Assembly (NCBI GenBank): GCA_025057115.1
Contig: JANWWZ010000001.1
Span: forward strand, 62,001-126,000
Direction: 5' to 3'
Source of the DNA: Bernardetiaceae bacterium
Lineage (GTDB): Bacteria; Bacteroidota; Bacteroidia; Cytophagales; Thermoflexibacteraceae
DNA: 64,000 bases
The notes beneath the pieces were generated by a model. It was not told the origin of the DNA and ran no database searches. It saw nothing but the letters and a program-made list of their open reading frames with translations. Made by a program: the position numbers and the translations under genes. Of the stretch, positions 8,291-16,944 are shown one piece after another. How positions within the stretch are numbered: position 1 is the first letter of the stretch; each line of letters opens with the position of its first letter.

Positions 8291-9946
8291 TTAGCGCTTT
8301 TTAACTTCTACTAAAAATACGCGTTGTGTAACTCTATTTCTCGTTTCTGGGTTGAGAAACTCAGGGGTTAGCATTGAAATGTGGTATTTTTCAAAAGTTT
8401 TCAAGATGCGCGTTTTCAAAGGCAAACTGTGTAGCTCTTTGACTCCTACCGTGTCGGTGTAAATATAACACGCTCCTTGCTCTAGATAGGGTAGTATTTC
8501 TGATGCACTATTTAGACTGGGAACTGTTCGCTGAAGCTTGAAGTCGAGTGAATGAGCAAAAAGTTCTTGGTGGTTTCCGCTAAGTTTTGAAAGTATAAAC
8601 ACCCTTTCAGAAGGCAGTTGGTTTTCTATGACGTACTTGCCAACGGTACTTCCTGCCTGGTAAGCAAATAATTGAGGATAAAACTGAATGTTGAGCACCG
8701 CGCAAGCGGTTAAAATTCCAACAGTGGAAGGACCTAACAAGTTTTGCAAAGGTTCTTTAACCACAAAAGAGAACCATAGCCACAGAAAAAATAACAATGC
8801 CCAGCCGCTCCAAAACCACCATGCTTGGGTGGGAGTAGCCCAAAATACAAGCAGCAAGGAAGCTATGCAAAGCAAAAAACCTACTAAAGACTGGACAAAT
8901 TGCATTACTTTAAACCAGGAAGTAGATGCCTGTTGTACCAAAAAATCGACATAAACTCCTGTTAGTACAGCCCCTAGCGGAAAGACAACAAAAGTATAGT
9001 GAGGTAATTGATAGCGCGAGAGCGAAAGAGCTAGGAAAGGCAGCAAAAAACCTCCTAAAGAAATTAATTCTACTGACTGCCTTTGCATAGCGAGTTTGAG
9101 ATGAAAGACTAATGCCACTGCAAACAAAATGACCCACGGCTGAAAGCTCCACAGAAAATTTTGCGCTTGAAAGAATATGTTTACATCATTCACCCATTCG
9201 CTTTGGCCAGTGATGCGACCAAAGCTTTGTTTCCAAAAATAAAAGTAAAGCCCTTCGTAGCCGTGTTGTTTATAAAGCCCCCAAATCATAGGTGAAAGTA
9301 TAAGAGCTACCATAGCAGCCAGTATCAACCACTCCAGCCGAAAGAAATTTTTCCATTGTTTTTTGTAAATAAAATGTGAGGCAAAAGCTAGAGTTGGCAC
9401 TGCCAAGCCGATAGGACCTTTGGCAAGCATAGCACAACCAATTCCCCAACCACCTCCTAAGAGATAGTACCAAAAATTTTTAGCTTGTTCTTTGCCTTTT
9501 AGCCAAGCAGCTATTTGCCATATGCTAAAGATAACCCAACTAGTGAGCATGGTATCAGTGCGCACATCGCGATTCATGAGAAAATAAGCCATGCAGGAAG
9601 CAATCACCAGCGAAGCACAGTACGCTGCTCGATAGGTGTAATAAAGGAGCGCAAATCGGTAAGTGGCGTAAATTCCCAGTAAGGAAACTAGCAGAGGACC
9701 GAGTCGATAAGTAAAATTGCTTACCCCTAAGACCAAAAAGCTCGCTCCTGCTACCCAAAAGAGCAAGGGAGGTTTATCCAAGTAGTCCTGACCGCGGTCT
9801 TTTATTTCAAGCCATTGACCGCTGTGCATCATTTCGCGTGCAATAGCAGCGTATTGGGCTTCATCTATATCCATGACCTCTAAAAATGCACCTACTATAT
9901 ACACCAGCACAATGGCTACGAAAGGAAGGCTATTGTTACACCTCAT
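8291..9946 (-). CDS. ArnT/PMT-type glycosyltransferase (GT39), polytopic
   Basis: 551 residues with about 12 hydrophobic segments. It should transfer a sugar from a polyprenyl-phosphate donor at the outer face of the inner membrane. The first periplasmic loop holds the catalytic acidic pair in MDIDEAQYAAIAREM (D28/E29), then LDKPPLLFW, typical of ArnT and PMT_2 proteins. A periplasmic C-terminal domain follows the last membrane segment. The acceptor (lipid A, glycan or protein) cannot be told. The start overlaps the Hpt gene end by 11 bases, so the two are translationally close. Confidence 0.85.
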   Translation of the reverse strand: MRCNNSLPFVAIVLVYIVGAFLEVMDIDEAQYAAIAREMMHSGQWLEIKDRGQDYLDKPPLLFWVAGASFLVLGVSNFTYRLGPLLVSLLGIYATYRFALLYYTYRAAYCASLVIASCMAYFLMNRDVRTDTMLTSWVIFSIWQIAAWLKGKEQAKNFWYYLLGGGWGIGCAMLAKGPIGLAVPTLAFASHFIYKKQWKNFFRLEWLILAAMVALILSPMIWGLYKQHGYEGLYFYFWKQSFGRITGQSEWVNDVNIFFQAQNFLWSFQPWVILFAVALVFHLKLAMQRQSVELISLGGFLLPFLALSLSRYQLPHYTFVVFPLGAVLTGVYVDFLVQQASTSWFKVMQFVQSLVGFLLCIASLLLVFWATPTQAWWFWSGWALLFFLWLWFSFVVKEPLQNLLGPSTVGILTACAVLNIQFYPQLFAYQAGSTVGKYVIENQLPSERVFILSKLSGNHQELFAHSLDFKLQRTVPSLNSASEILPYLEQGACYIYTDTVGVKELHSLPLKTRILKTFEKYHISMLTPEFLNPETRNRVTQRVFLVEVKKR

Positions 9947-10259
9947 GGCTAGCCTGTTGGATTGCTTTGCAAAGCAAGATAGCTTTTTGCTGAAAAATAG
10001 TAAGCCATTGGAGTTGTCCTTCTGAGAGCTTCTGAACGAGTTGTTCTAGTTCAGTAGCTTGGAGAGCTTCTAAGTGAGGGTGCAGCTTGTGCCTTAGCCG
10101 AGCTATTTGCTGGCGATTGCCTTCTTGGACCGCATTTGCAAATTGGTCAAAATAAGTACTCAATTCTTGGGCTGTTAGTTTCAAAAGGCGCCGCATAAAA
10201 TGAATGTTGCCCCCAGCAGACTGGCGAAAAAATTCTAAACTGAAGGAAGGTGTTTCCAT
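9936..10259 (-). CDS. Single-domain histidine phosphotransfer (Hpt) protein
   Basis: 107 residues, almost all one four-helix Hpt domain. The likely phospho-accepting histidine is H57 in ARLRHKLHPHLEAL, preceded by the usual helix (LLKLTAQELSTYFDQF). There is no kinase or receiver domain, so it would relay phosphate between separate proteins. It diverges from the LytTR response regulator at 10301; only 41 bases separate the two start codons, so they may share a control region. The sequence is less canonical after the histidine (PHLEALQA rather than SSSxxxGA), which lowers certainty slightly. Confidence 0.75.
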   Translation of the reverse strand: METPSFSLEFFRQSAGGNIHFMRRLLKLTAQELSTYFDQFANAVQEGNRQQIARLRHKLHPHLEALQATELEQLVQKLSEGQLQWLTIFQQKAILLCKAIQQASHEV

Positions 10260-10300
10260 ATATTTTTTTCGTATTATGAAGAACTTATTGGGTTGCCTTT

Positions 10301-10990
10301 ATGCGCTGTCTCATATTAGATGACGACTTAATTACTGCCGAATTAATAGCAGAATTTGCCCACAGGGAAAAGGTTTTTAGTCAAGTGGACGTATGCCACC
10401 ATCCTGTAGAGGCATTGCAAATTTTAGAAAAAGGCGAGTACGAAGCTCTTTTCTTAGACATAGAAATGCCTGAAATGAGTGGACTTGAACTGCTGCAAGC
10501 CCTCAAAAAACCCATCCTGTGTATCCTTATCACTTCTAAGACCGAGCATGCCATAGAAGCCTTTGAATACAACGTAATCGACTACTTAGTCAAACCAGTT
10601 CGGTATTCGCGCTTTCACGCTGCAGTACAAAAACTACAGGATTTCATTCGCCTGCGCGTGCAAACCTCTTCCGATGATGATAATGTTTTCATTAAAGCCA
10701 GCGGTGGACAGTTTATTAAAATACAACTTAGCAAAATCATGTATCTTGAATCCTTATCGGATTATGTAATATTTCACATGGAAGGCGGTCAGCAGTATGT
10801 CGTACTTACCACTATGAAGGCTTTAGCGGCTAAACTGCCTGCTAATTTTATTCGCATCCATCGCTCTTATATGGTCAATTATCACAAGATAGATTCAGTA
10901 GATGATGAATCAGTGATGATTCAAAAAAGGAGCATTCCGCTTGGAGGTGTTTACAAAGCCTTGTTGTTCAAGCGCTTGCGAATTCTCTAA
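10301..10990 (+). CDS. LytTR-family response regulator
   Basis: 229 residues. Residues 1-120 form a receiver domain: acidic cluster DDD 7-9, phospho-acceptor D53 in LFLDIEMPEMSG, S79, and K98 in IDYLVKPV. Residues about 128-229 form a LytTR DNA-binding domain (VFIKASGGQFIKIQL, IMYLESLSDYVIFH, FIRIHRSYMVN, IPLGGVYK). It should control transcription from imperfect direct repeats. No histidine kinase lies nearby; the divergent orphan Hpt protein is a possible phosphate donor. The 3' end overlaps the convergent oxidoreductase by 4 bases. Confidence 0.93.
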   Translation: MRCLILDDDLITAELIAEFAHREKVFSQVDVCHHPVEALQILEKGEYEALFLDIEMPEMSGLELLQALKKPILCILITSKTEHAIEAFEYNVIDYLVKPVRYSRFHAAVQKLQDFIRLRVQTSSDDDNVFIKASGGQFIKIQLSKIMYLESLSDYVIFHMEGGQQYVVLTTMKALAAKLPANFIRIHRSYMVNYHKIDSVDDESVMIQKRSIPLGGVYKALLFKRLRIL

Positions 10991-11961
10991 CAATTAACCA
11001 GCAAAATTTTGCCGCTGCGACCTTCTCGCTCAAAAGCCTCTATTGCTTGATTTACTTGCTCTAATGGAAAAGTGCCCGTTACTTGTACTTTCAGCATGCC
11101 GCTTTGGAAAGAAGTGATGATTTCGTACGCTGCTTGCTGGCGAAGGGATGGGGCTGTCTCACTCATCCATTGGCTTAACCAAAAACCTCGAATAGTGAGT
11201 CCTTTGAAAATAAGTAAACCATTATTTACAGGAGTTTCCTTCAGGCTCATCATGCCGTAAACTATCATTTTGCCTTTGTTTTTGAGACTGCGCAAAGCTA
11301 GAGAGGCTACTGTTCCGCCAGTGGCATCGAAACAGCAGTCTACCATCGCTCCTTTGGTAATGGATGTTACTTGCTCAGGCAAGGATTCTTTTTCCGTGTT
11401 GATGACGGCTTTGGCTCCTAAACCTAAGAGGAAATCTTCATATCCCTCTCTGCGGACTGCGCATATTACGTTGATTCCCTTGCGACTTGCCATTTGAATG
11501 ACCAACTGAGCAAAAGTAGAACTTCCTCCAGTGAGCAATAACCACTCTTCTGCTTGCAAGCCAGATTCGTATAGCATCGCCCATGCAGTGAAGGGATTGA
11601 CAAAAATTTGTGCCCCTACTTCAAAGGGTATTGTTGCAGGCAGAGGCATAACGTTGTGGGCAGGTACGGCTACGTATTCCGCCCACGTTCCCAGATTGAC
11701 AAAAGCAGCAGGCGAGCCTACTGGTAACCCTACGCCTTGCCCTACTGCTTCTATAATGCCATATCCCTCAAAACCTGCTATTGCTGGCAACTGGGCCTGA
11801 ATGCCATACAAGCCTCGAATAAACATTAAATCAGAAGGATTAATAGGACTTGCTATGAGTTTGATCAACACTTTCCCAGAACCTACTTCCGGTTTTGGAA
11901 GTTCTTTGATTTGTAGCACCTCTTTGGGATGACCTACTTGTTCAAATACGAGAGCTTTCAT
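10987..11961 (-). CDS. Zinc-free MDR-family quinone/enoyl reductase-like oxidoreductase
   Basis: 324 residues, a medium-chain dehydrogenase/reductase without catalytic or structural zinc cysteines. The N-terminal GroES-like domain contains ASPINPSDLMFIRGLYG and PAIAGFEGYGIIEAVG, close to the MECR/ETR branch (PxNPSDI). The Rossmann part has LLLTGGSSTFAQLVIQMA, where the usual GxxGxxG is replaced by TGGSSTFAQ. The C-terminus GRSGKILL is normal for the superfamily. NADPH-dependent reduction of quinones or 2-enoyl thioesters is likely; the exact substrate is not. It is convergent with the response regulator. Confidence 0.8.
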   Translation of the reverse strand: MKALVFEQVGHPKEVLQIKELPKPEVGSGKVLIKLIASPINPSDLMFIRGLYGIQAQLPAIAGFEGYGIIEAVGQGVGLPVGSPAAFVNLGTWAEYVAVPAHNVMPLPATIPFEVGAQIFVNPFTAWAMLYESGLQAEEWLLLTGGSSTFAQLVIQMASRKGINVICAVRREGYEDFLLGLGAKAVINTEKESLPEQVTSITKGAMVDCCFDATGGTVASLALRSLKNKGKMIVYGMMSLKETPVNNGLLIFKGLTIRGFWLSQWMSETAPSLRQQAAYEIITSFQSGMLKVQVTGTFPLEQVNQAIEAFEREGRSGKILLVNC

Positions 11962-12031
11962 CGGATGGCATCCAGTTGATATCAGGCAAAGGTATTAACT
12001 TGCAAAAGGTTTCAAAATCAGCCAAGGACTT

Positions 12032-13822
12032 ATGTCTGTATTGAAGTGGCTTTTAAAGGCTGTCGTGCTATTGGCTGGATTGTGGGCATTTTGGTACATT
12101 AGCATATTTTGGTATAAGCCTTTTGCCATAGAGGATTTTTACGAGCGCATTGCGCTGCGCTATCTCTTGCCTAGAGAAGCCTGGCTTACAGGGGCAGTTT
12201 CTGCTCGCCAAAATATTCGAGTGGGGATTATTTTTCAACCACGCCCACCAGCACTTTTGCGAGAATGGGAAATTAATCCTGCTGACGTAGCAGCTGATTT
12301 GGAAGTACTAAAAAGCTACCGCCGCGACAAGCAAAGCCTCGAGCAACTTCTCTCTACAGATGCCCTTACTTGGCAGATGCAACAACTCATCAACGCAGAT
12401 ACTTGCCTGGCAGTAGAACATCCTTTCAATCCTTTTTCAGGAATACACCTCATTTTTGTAGAGCGTTTGTTGCTCACTCAAACTCCACAAAATGCAAAAG
12501 AAATTAGAGAATACTTAGAACAACTAGCAGGATTTGCTACCACCACTTCTCAAGCCTTGAAAAAAGCCATTCGATTAGATTCGCGCTGTAAACAGCCGTT
12601 GCCGTGTTTTGCAGTGCTTACTTCAAAAAATCAACTGATGCGCTTTCTCTCCGTAAGACCTGCTTCTAATCCAATCTATCTGCATTTTCGTCGCCACTTG
12701 GCAAGGCTTGAAACTTCCTTAGAAGCAAAACAAGAATTAGATGCAGAAGCCTTGTTATTGCTGCAAACTACTATCTATCCAGCCTTTCAAGCCATTTACG
12801 ACTATCTTCATCAATACGATTGTACTTCCTTTTTGCCTCCTCAGCAGGCCCTCATTGACTCAGTACAGTACCACAGCTATTTCCATCGTTTCGCTAACAG
12901 AATGGTTGAGCCACACAGTCTCTACCAGTATGCTGCCCGTCTTACGGATAGCCTCGTGATGGAAATTGAAAAGTTGCTAAAAGTTCCCTCAGGAAAGTCT
13001 TGGCAATCGGCTTACCGCAAACTTAATCAGACCTACCATCTTCGCTACCCCCAAAGAGCCAAAGAGCTGGCAGAGGCTCTATCACAAGCAGGGATGTATT
13101 TAGATTCTGTTGTAAGTTACCTTTTTGAGAATACCCCTGCAATCAAGCATGGTCTTTACCGGATGCCTGTGGCTTTGGAAGGATTTATTTCAACTGGAAA
13201 TCCACACCCCAGTCAGGCGCAGTTGCTTTATAATCCTTCCGACAGTGCATTTATTCCCCCTGCTGAAGTAATGGCTTTTGCTGCTTTAGAAATCATGCCA
13301 GGACGATTAATGCAACGAGCTTACCAAAGACAACAAAACAAATTACCTACCTTTCGCCGCTATTGGGACGAGCCTGTGTTTACCAATGGATGGAGTAGTT
13401 ATATTGCTTCGCTGATAGCAGAAGAAAAAATTTTTGACAACATAGATGATTATTGTGGCTTACTGCATCAGCAATTAGCACGCGCCGCCCTGACGGTGGT
13501 AGATATTGGCATGCATTTGTATAGTTGGAAATACGGCGATGCAGTGCTTTTTTTGGTGCGCAATACCGCCCTGCCTGTAGTGGAAATTAACCGCCGTTTG
13601 CATCGCTTGCTGTTATTTCCAGCTTACTATTGTACCTATATTATGGGAGGTAAATTGCTGCTGGTGATGCGCAAACAGGCTCAAGAAGTACTCGGAACCA
13701 TTTTTGACATCAGGCAATTTCATCATTACATCCTTTCTCAAGGTTCATTACCTGCCCACTTGATGGAGCGACCTTTAAAATTGTACATTGCCGCAGCTAA
13801 AAAATTTCATCTTTATGGCTAA
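12032..13822 (+). CDS. DUF885-like protein with degenerate metalloprotease motif
   Basis: 596 residues. A signal anchor lies at 5-26. The body follows the DUF885 pattern: LTWQMQQLINADTCLAVEH (112-130), HPFNPFSGIH, LEQLAGFATTTSQALKKAI, and helical repeats. In DUF885 the active site is HExxPGHxxQ followed by an EGW helix. Here residues 419-428 read LEIMPGRLMQ, so both histidines are replaced (L419, R425), and the later helix is TNGWSSYI, with N for E. The fold is kept but zinc binding and hydrolysis are unlikely. It may be a scaffold or regulator, or a gene losing function. The frame overlaps the next gene by 8 bases, suggesting co-expression. Confidence 0.7.
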   Translation: MSVLKWLLKAVVLLAGLWAFWYISIFWYKPFAIEDFYERIALRYLLPREAWLTGAVSARQNIRVGIIFQPRPPALLREWEINPADVAADLEVLKSYRRDKQSLEQLLSTDALTWQMQQLINADTCLAVEHPFNPFSGIHLIFVERLLLTQTPQNAKEIREYLEQLAGFATTTSQALKKAIRLDSRCKQPLPCFAVLTSKNQLMRFLSVRPASNPIYLHFRRHLARLETSLEAKQELDAEALLLLQTTIYPAFQAIYDYLHQYDCTSFLPPQQALIDSVQYHSYFHRFANRMVEPHSLYQYAARLTDSLVMEIEKLLKVPSGKSWQSAYRKLNQTYHLRYPQRAKELAEALSQAGMYLDSVVSYLFENTPAIKHGLYRMPVALEGFISTGNPHPSQAQLLYNPSDSAFIPPAEVMAFAALEIMPGRLMQRAYQRQQNKLPTFRRYWDEPVFTNGWSSYIASLIAEEKIFDNIDDYCGLLHQQLARAALTVVDIGMHLYSWKYGDAVLFLVRNTALPVVEINRRLHRLLLFPAYYCTYIMGGKLLLVMRKQAQEVLGTIFDIRQFHHYILSQGSLPAHLMERPLKLYIAAAKKFHLYG

Positions 13823-15128
13823 AAACTTTGTGCCTATACTTTGCTTTTTTGTAGTGGTTTCTTGCCAACACCTAGTCAAGAAAAAGGAGAAAGAAGAAGA
13901 GACCTCTTCCAAGCCATTAGTAAATTACTTAGAAAATCAACTTCTTTCTCCAGCGCCTGCTGAACAAGTAGGCATGAGTACCCGTCGCCTGGCTTACATA
14001 GACACTTTTCTACTCAAGCGCCTGCAGAAACAACTTCTTCCTGGAGCGGTTTGCTTGGTAGCCCGAAAAGGAAAAATCGTGTACCACAAGGCATTCGGAT
14101 ATCGCAATCTAGCAAGTAGAATCCCTATGGAAAAAGACGATATTTTCCGCATTATGTCCATGACGAAGGCTATCACTTCCGTTGCTGTGATGATGTTGTT
14201 TGAAGAAGGACAGTTTCTGCTTCATGAACCCATTTCTAAATTTATCCCTGAGTTTAAAAATCCGAAAGTTCTCAAGCGGCTCATTCTTAACTCTAAAGAT
14301 ACTTCTTTTACTGCTGTAGCAGCCAAACAAGAAATTACCATTTGGCATTTGCTCACTCACACAGCAGGCATTCCATACAACCATCCTTTACAGCACAAGG
14401 CAGGTATTCCCCCATTTCATACTACTAAGCCACTTACTCTATCGCAAACTATTCCTAAACTAGCCCAATTGCCGCTGATGCATGAACCAGGTGAGCAATT
14501 TACTTACGGCTTAAGCACTGATGTACTAGGCTATTTGATAGAAAAAGTTTCAGGCATGACACTATCCGAATTTTTTACCAAGCGCATTTTTAAACCTTTA
14601 GGCATGCACGACACTTTTTTCTACGTACCTTCAGATAAAAAAGAACGCTTAGTAATGCTCTGTGAAGAAGTTGAAGGCAAGGTAATTCCCCATACCAATG
14701 CCGCTGAGTATGCTGATTACGCTACTGAAGGGGCACAAACCTACTACAGTGGCGGAGCAGGGTTGTGTAGCACGGCAGCAGACTATGCCAATTTTATGCA
14801 AATGCTCCTCAATGGAGGAAGGTACAACGGGGTGCAACTACTCAGCCGCAAAACCATTGAAATGATGACCCAAAATCAAATTGGCGAGCTCACTACCTGG
14901 CGCGGTACAAAATTTGGACTGGGATTTGAACTTTTAGAGAGAGAGCAAATCAGTCGAGTACCTGGCTCTGTAGGCGTTTTTCGATGGGACGGTATGTATT
15001 CTACTTTTTTCTGGATTGACCCTAAAGAAGAGCTTATTGCCGTTTTTATGTCCCAAGTGTGGCCTACCAGCCAGACAGACCTTGCACAGCGCGTGCAAAC
15101 CCTCGTCTATCAAGCAATAGTGGACTGA
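13815..15128 (+). CDS. Beta-lactamase-fold serine hydrolase, lipoprotein
   Basis: 437 residues from ATG 13815, which starts a lipoprotein signal (MAKNFVPILCFFVVVSC, Cys17). The domain matches the class C beta-lactamase/esterase family: nucleophile S115 and K118 in IMSMTKAITS, the second motif in FTYGLSTDVLGYLIEKVSG, GGAGLCSTAADYANFMQMLL, and a late WDGMYSTFFWIDP block. Such proteins are mostly D-amino acid peptidases, esterases or penicillin-binding relatives rather than true beta-lactamases. Its tail overlaps the convergent patatin gene by 19 bases. Confidence 0.88.
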   Translation: MAKNFVPILCFFVVVSCQHLVKKKEKEEETSSKPLVNYLENQLLSPAPAEQVGMSTRRLAYIDTFLLKRLQKQLLPGAVCLVARKGKIVYHKAFGYRNLASRIPMEKDDIFRIMSMTKAITSVAVMMLFEEGQFLLHEPISKFIPEFKNPKVLKRLILNSKDTSFTAVAAKQEITIWHLLTHTAGIPYNHPLQHKAGIPPFHTTKPLTLSQTIPKLAQLPLMHEPGEQFTYGLSTDVLGYLIEKVSGMTLSEFFTKRIFKPLGMHDTFFYVPSDKKERLVMLCEEVEGKVIPHTNAAEYADYATEGAQTYYSGGAGLCSTAADYANFMQMLLNGGRYNGVQLLSRKTIEMMTQNQIGELTTWRGTKFGLGFELLEREQISRVPGSVGVFRWDGMYSTFFWIDPKEELIAVFMSQVWPTSQTDLAQRVQTLVYQAIVD

Positions 15129-15892
15129 GAGCGGCATTTAAATACCTCTGTTAATACTTTGCGCGTATGGCGATAGCCTACTTCAAAAATTTCTCGTGCT
15201 TTGGCTACATCAAACACTTTATAAGCTGCCATTTCTGGCGGTTCTATAAACAAATGGCATAGCGGTTTGCGCGAAGCTATGTTAGCATTGATAATCAAAT
15301 GAAAAGTGCGCTCTATAACTTGTTTGAGGTTACTTACTTTTAGCTGACTTACTGCGTTAGAATGAATCCCAATGATGTAGCTACAATGCTCTAATAAAGG
15401 TTCAACAGGCAAGTTGTTCAAAATACCACCATCGATGAAATATCTTCCGTTAATTTCCACAGGCGCAAAAATTAATGGAATGCAAGAGGCAGCCTGAAGG
15501 GGTTTAATGAGCTCGCCACTGCTGAAAAAGACCGTCTCTCCTCGTTCTATATCCGTGGCATTGACAAAAAGACGTATTTTCAGGCTTTCAAAATTATCTT
15601 CAGCCAAAAAGAGTTTGAAGGCTTCTACGGTGGCATCTATTCGCAGCAGACCTGTAAAGTTCCCTGAGGGCTTGAAGTAACGCAGAATATTAGTTTTAGA
15701 AATAAATTCTAAAATTTCTCTAGGGCGATGACCAGCCGCATAAAGCGCTCCCACGATAGCACCTGCACTAGTGCCTGAAATGTAATGAGGGCGAATACCT
15801 ATTTCGTCAATAGCTTGTAAAGCACCTAAATGAGAAATACCGCGCGCTCCGCCGCCAGAAAGCACAATTCCAATTGTTTCCAGCATGTTCAT
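15110..15892 (-). CDS. Patatin-like phospholipase
   Basis: About 260 residues. It has a full Ser-Asp dyad: oxyanion loop GGGARG and nucleophile elbow GTSAG with the active serine, then the DGG motif in YFIDGGILNNLPVEPL. It should cleave acyl esters of phospholipids or other lipids in the cytoplasm or at the membrane. No membrane segment or beta-barrel follows, so this is the short RssA/YchK-like type. The start at 15892 (MNMLETIGIVLSGGG) fits the family better than the upstream ATG at 15919; 15886 is also possible. Upstream lies the palindrome array. Confidence 0.88.
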   Translation of the reverse strand: MNMLETIGIVLSGGGARGISHLGALQAIDEIGIRPHYISGTSAGAIVGALYAAGHRPREILEFISKTNILRYFKPSGNFTGLLRIDATVEAFKLFLAEDNFESLKIRLFVNATDIERGETVFFSSGELIKPLQAASCIPLIFAPVEINGRYFIDGGILNNLPVEPLLEHCSYIIGIHSNAVSQLKVSNLKQVIERTFHLIINANIASRKPLCHLFIEPPEMAAYKVFDVAKAREIFEVGYRHTRKVLTEVFKCRSQSTIA

Positions 15893-15950
15893 TTGCAAAT
15901 TTACCAGCCGAGATAGCAAAACACTTCTCGAACAAATGCAAAGTTTTAAC

Positions 15951-16012
15951 AGTGAGATGGAAAAATGCGTTCACAAAAGCGGAAAAATTTACCTTTAGGA
16001 TTGTTATTGCTA
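15951..16012 (+). repeat. Left 62-bp direct repeat bracketing the palindrome array
   Basis: It begins AGTGAGATGGAAAAATGCGT and matches 16945-17006 over 62 bases with 5 differences, all transitions. It borders the array on the patatin side. It contains no evident gene. Confidence 0.85.
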
Positions 16013-16022
16013 GCAGTCGCTT

Positions 16023-16190
16023 AGGTTTTTGTAAGGCTGTTTTTGCCATTGTTCGTGTCTTCACGAACAATGCGCTTTGTTTATGCCTTGGAAAACAACC
16101 TAGCAACATGGCGGCGAGCATTTTCTTCGGCTCATCCTTGCTTTTTGCGTTAATCACAAGTTGTTCGCAAGGACATAAACAACGGCAAGG
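16023..16190 (+). repeat. Long palindrome-paired unit, copy 1
   Basis: A 168-bp unit. An inverted palindrome at 16047-16072 and a direct palindrome at 16160-16183 bound an interior of about 87 bases. This copy is the most diverged (AACCTAGCAACATGG where the others read AGCTCATTAGTATGG). Confidence 0.85.
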
Positions 16191-16219
16191 GTTGTTCGCA
16201 AGGACATGAACAACGGCGA

Positions 16220-16387
16220 AGGTTTTTGTAAGGCTGTTTTTGCCATTGTTCGTGTCTTCACGAACAATGCGCTTTGTTTATGTCTTGGAAAACAGCTCAT
16301 TAGTATGGCGGCGAGCATTTTCTTCGGCTCATCCTTGCTTTTTGCGTTAATCACAAGTTGTTCGTGAGGACACGAACAACGGCAAGG
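16220..16387 (+). repeat. Long palindrome-paired unit, copy 2
   Basis: A 168-bp unit with palindromes at 16244-16269 (inverted) and 16357-16380 (direct, perfect arms). It is nearly identical to copy 3. Confidence 0.88.
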
Positions 16388-16475
16388 GTGAGGACATGAG
16401 CAACGGCGAATCAGCGTGTACTTGGTTGCGTTTTTGATCACAAACAGTTGTTCGTGGGGACACGAACAACGGCGA

Positions 16476-16644
16476 AGGTTTTTGTAAGGCTGTTTTTTGC
16501 CATTGTTCGTGTCTTCACGAACAATGCGCTTTGTTTATGCCTTGGAAAACAGCTCATTAGTATGGCGGCGAGCATTTTCTTCGGCTCATGCTCGCTTTTT
16601 GCGTTAATCACAAGTTGTTCGTGAGGACACGAACAACGGCAAGG
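16476..16644 (+). repeat. Long palindrome-paired unit, copy 3
   Basis: A 169-bp unit, one T longer than copy 2 in the run before the inverted palindrome (16501-16526). The direct palindrome is at 16614-16637. Confidence 0.88.
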
Positions 16645-16944
16645 GTTGTTCGCAAGGACATGAACAACGGCCAATCAGCGTGTACTTGCTTGCGTTTTTG
16701 ATCACAAACAGTTGTTCGCAAGGACACGAACAACGGCAAGGGTTGTTCGCAAGGACATGAACAACGGCGAATCAGCTTGTACTTGCTTGCGTTTTTAATC
16801 ACAAACAGTTGTTCGTGAGGACACGAACAACGGCAGGGGTGAGGACATGAGCAACGGCGAATCAGCGTGTACTTGGTTGCGTTTTTGATCACAAACAGTT
16901 GTTCGCAAGGACATGAACAACAGCAAGGACAAACAATGACAGGG

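Larger units (their letters stand above)
16023..16921 (+). repeat. Mosaic array of palindromic REP/BIME-like elements
   Basis: A 0.9-kb array with three kinds of parts. Long units of 168-169 bp start at 16023, 16220 and 16476. Short 64-bp units lie at 16407-16470, 16671-16734, 16768-16831 and 16858-16921. Single palindromes fill the joins. The palindrome core is GTTGTTCGTG-AGGA-CACGAACAAC: perfect at 16357-16380, 16614-16637 and 16808-16831, perfect with loop GGGA at 16447-16470, and imperfect at 16160, 16191, 16645, 16711, 16742 and 16898. Three inverted copies (CATTGTTCGTG-TCTT-CACGAACAATG, 11-bp arms) lie at 16047-16072, 16244-16269 and 16501-16526. Reverse-complemented, their loop is AAGA and they too continue GGCAA, so they are the same element in the opposite orientation. 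No frame looks coding. Confidence 0.9.

Noticed and set aside
12741-12959. 72-residue plus-strand frame within the DUF885-like gene
   Set aside because: It is an out-of-frame shadow of a conserved coding region with no support of its own.
16023-16921. CRISPR array
   Set aside because: The stretches between palindromes are themselves repeated and of differing lengths, there are no unique spacers, and no cas genes are near.
16023-16921. Integron attC cassette array
   Set aside because: The palindromes lack the expected 7-base core sites, enclose no genes, and no integron integrase is present.
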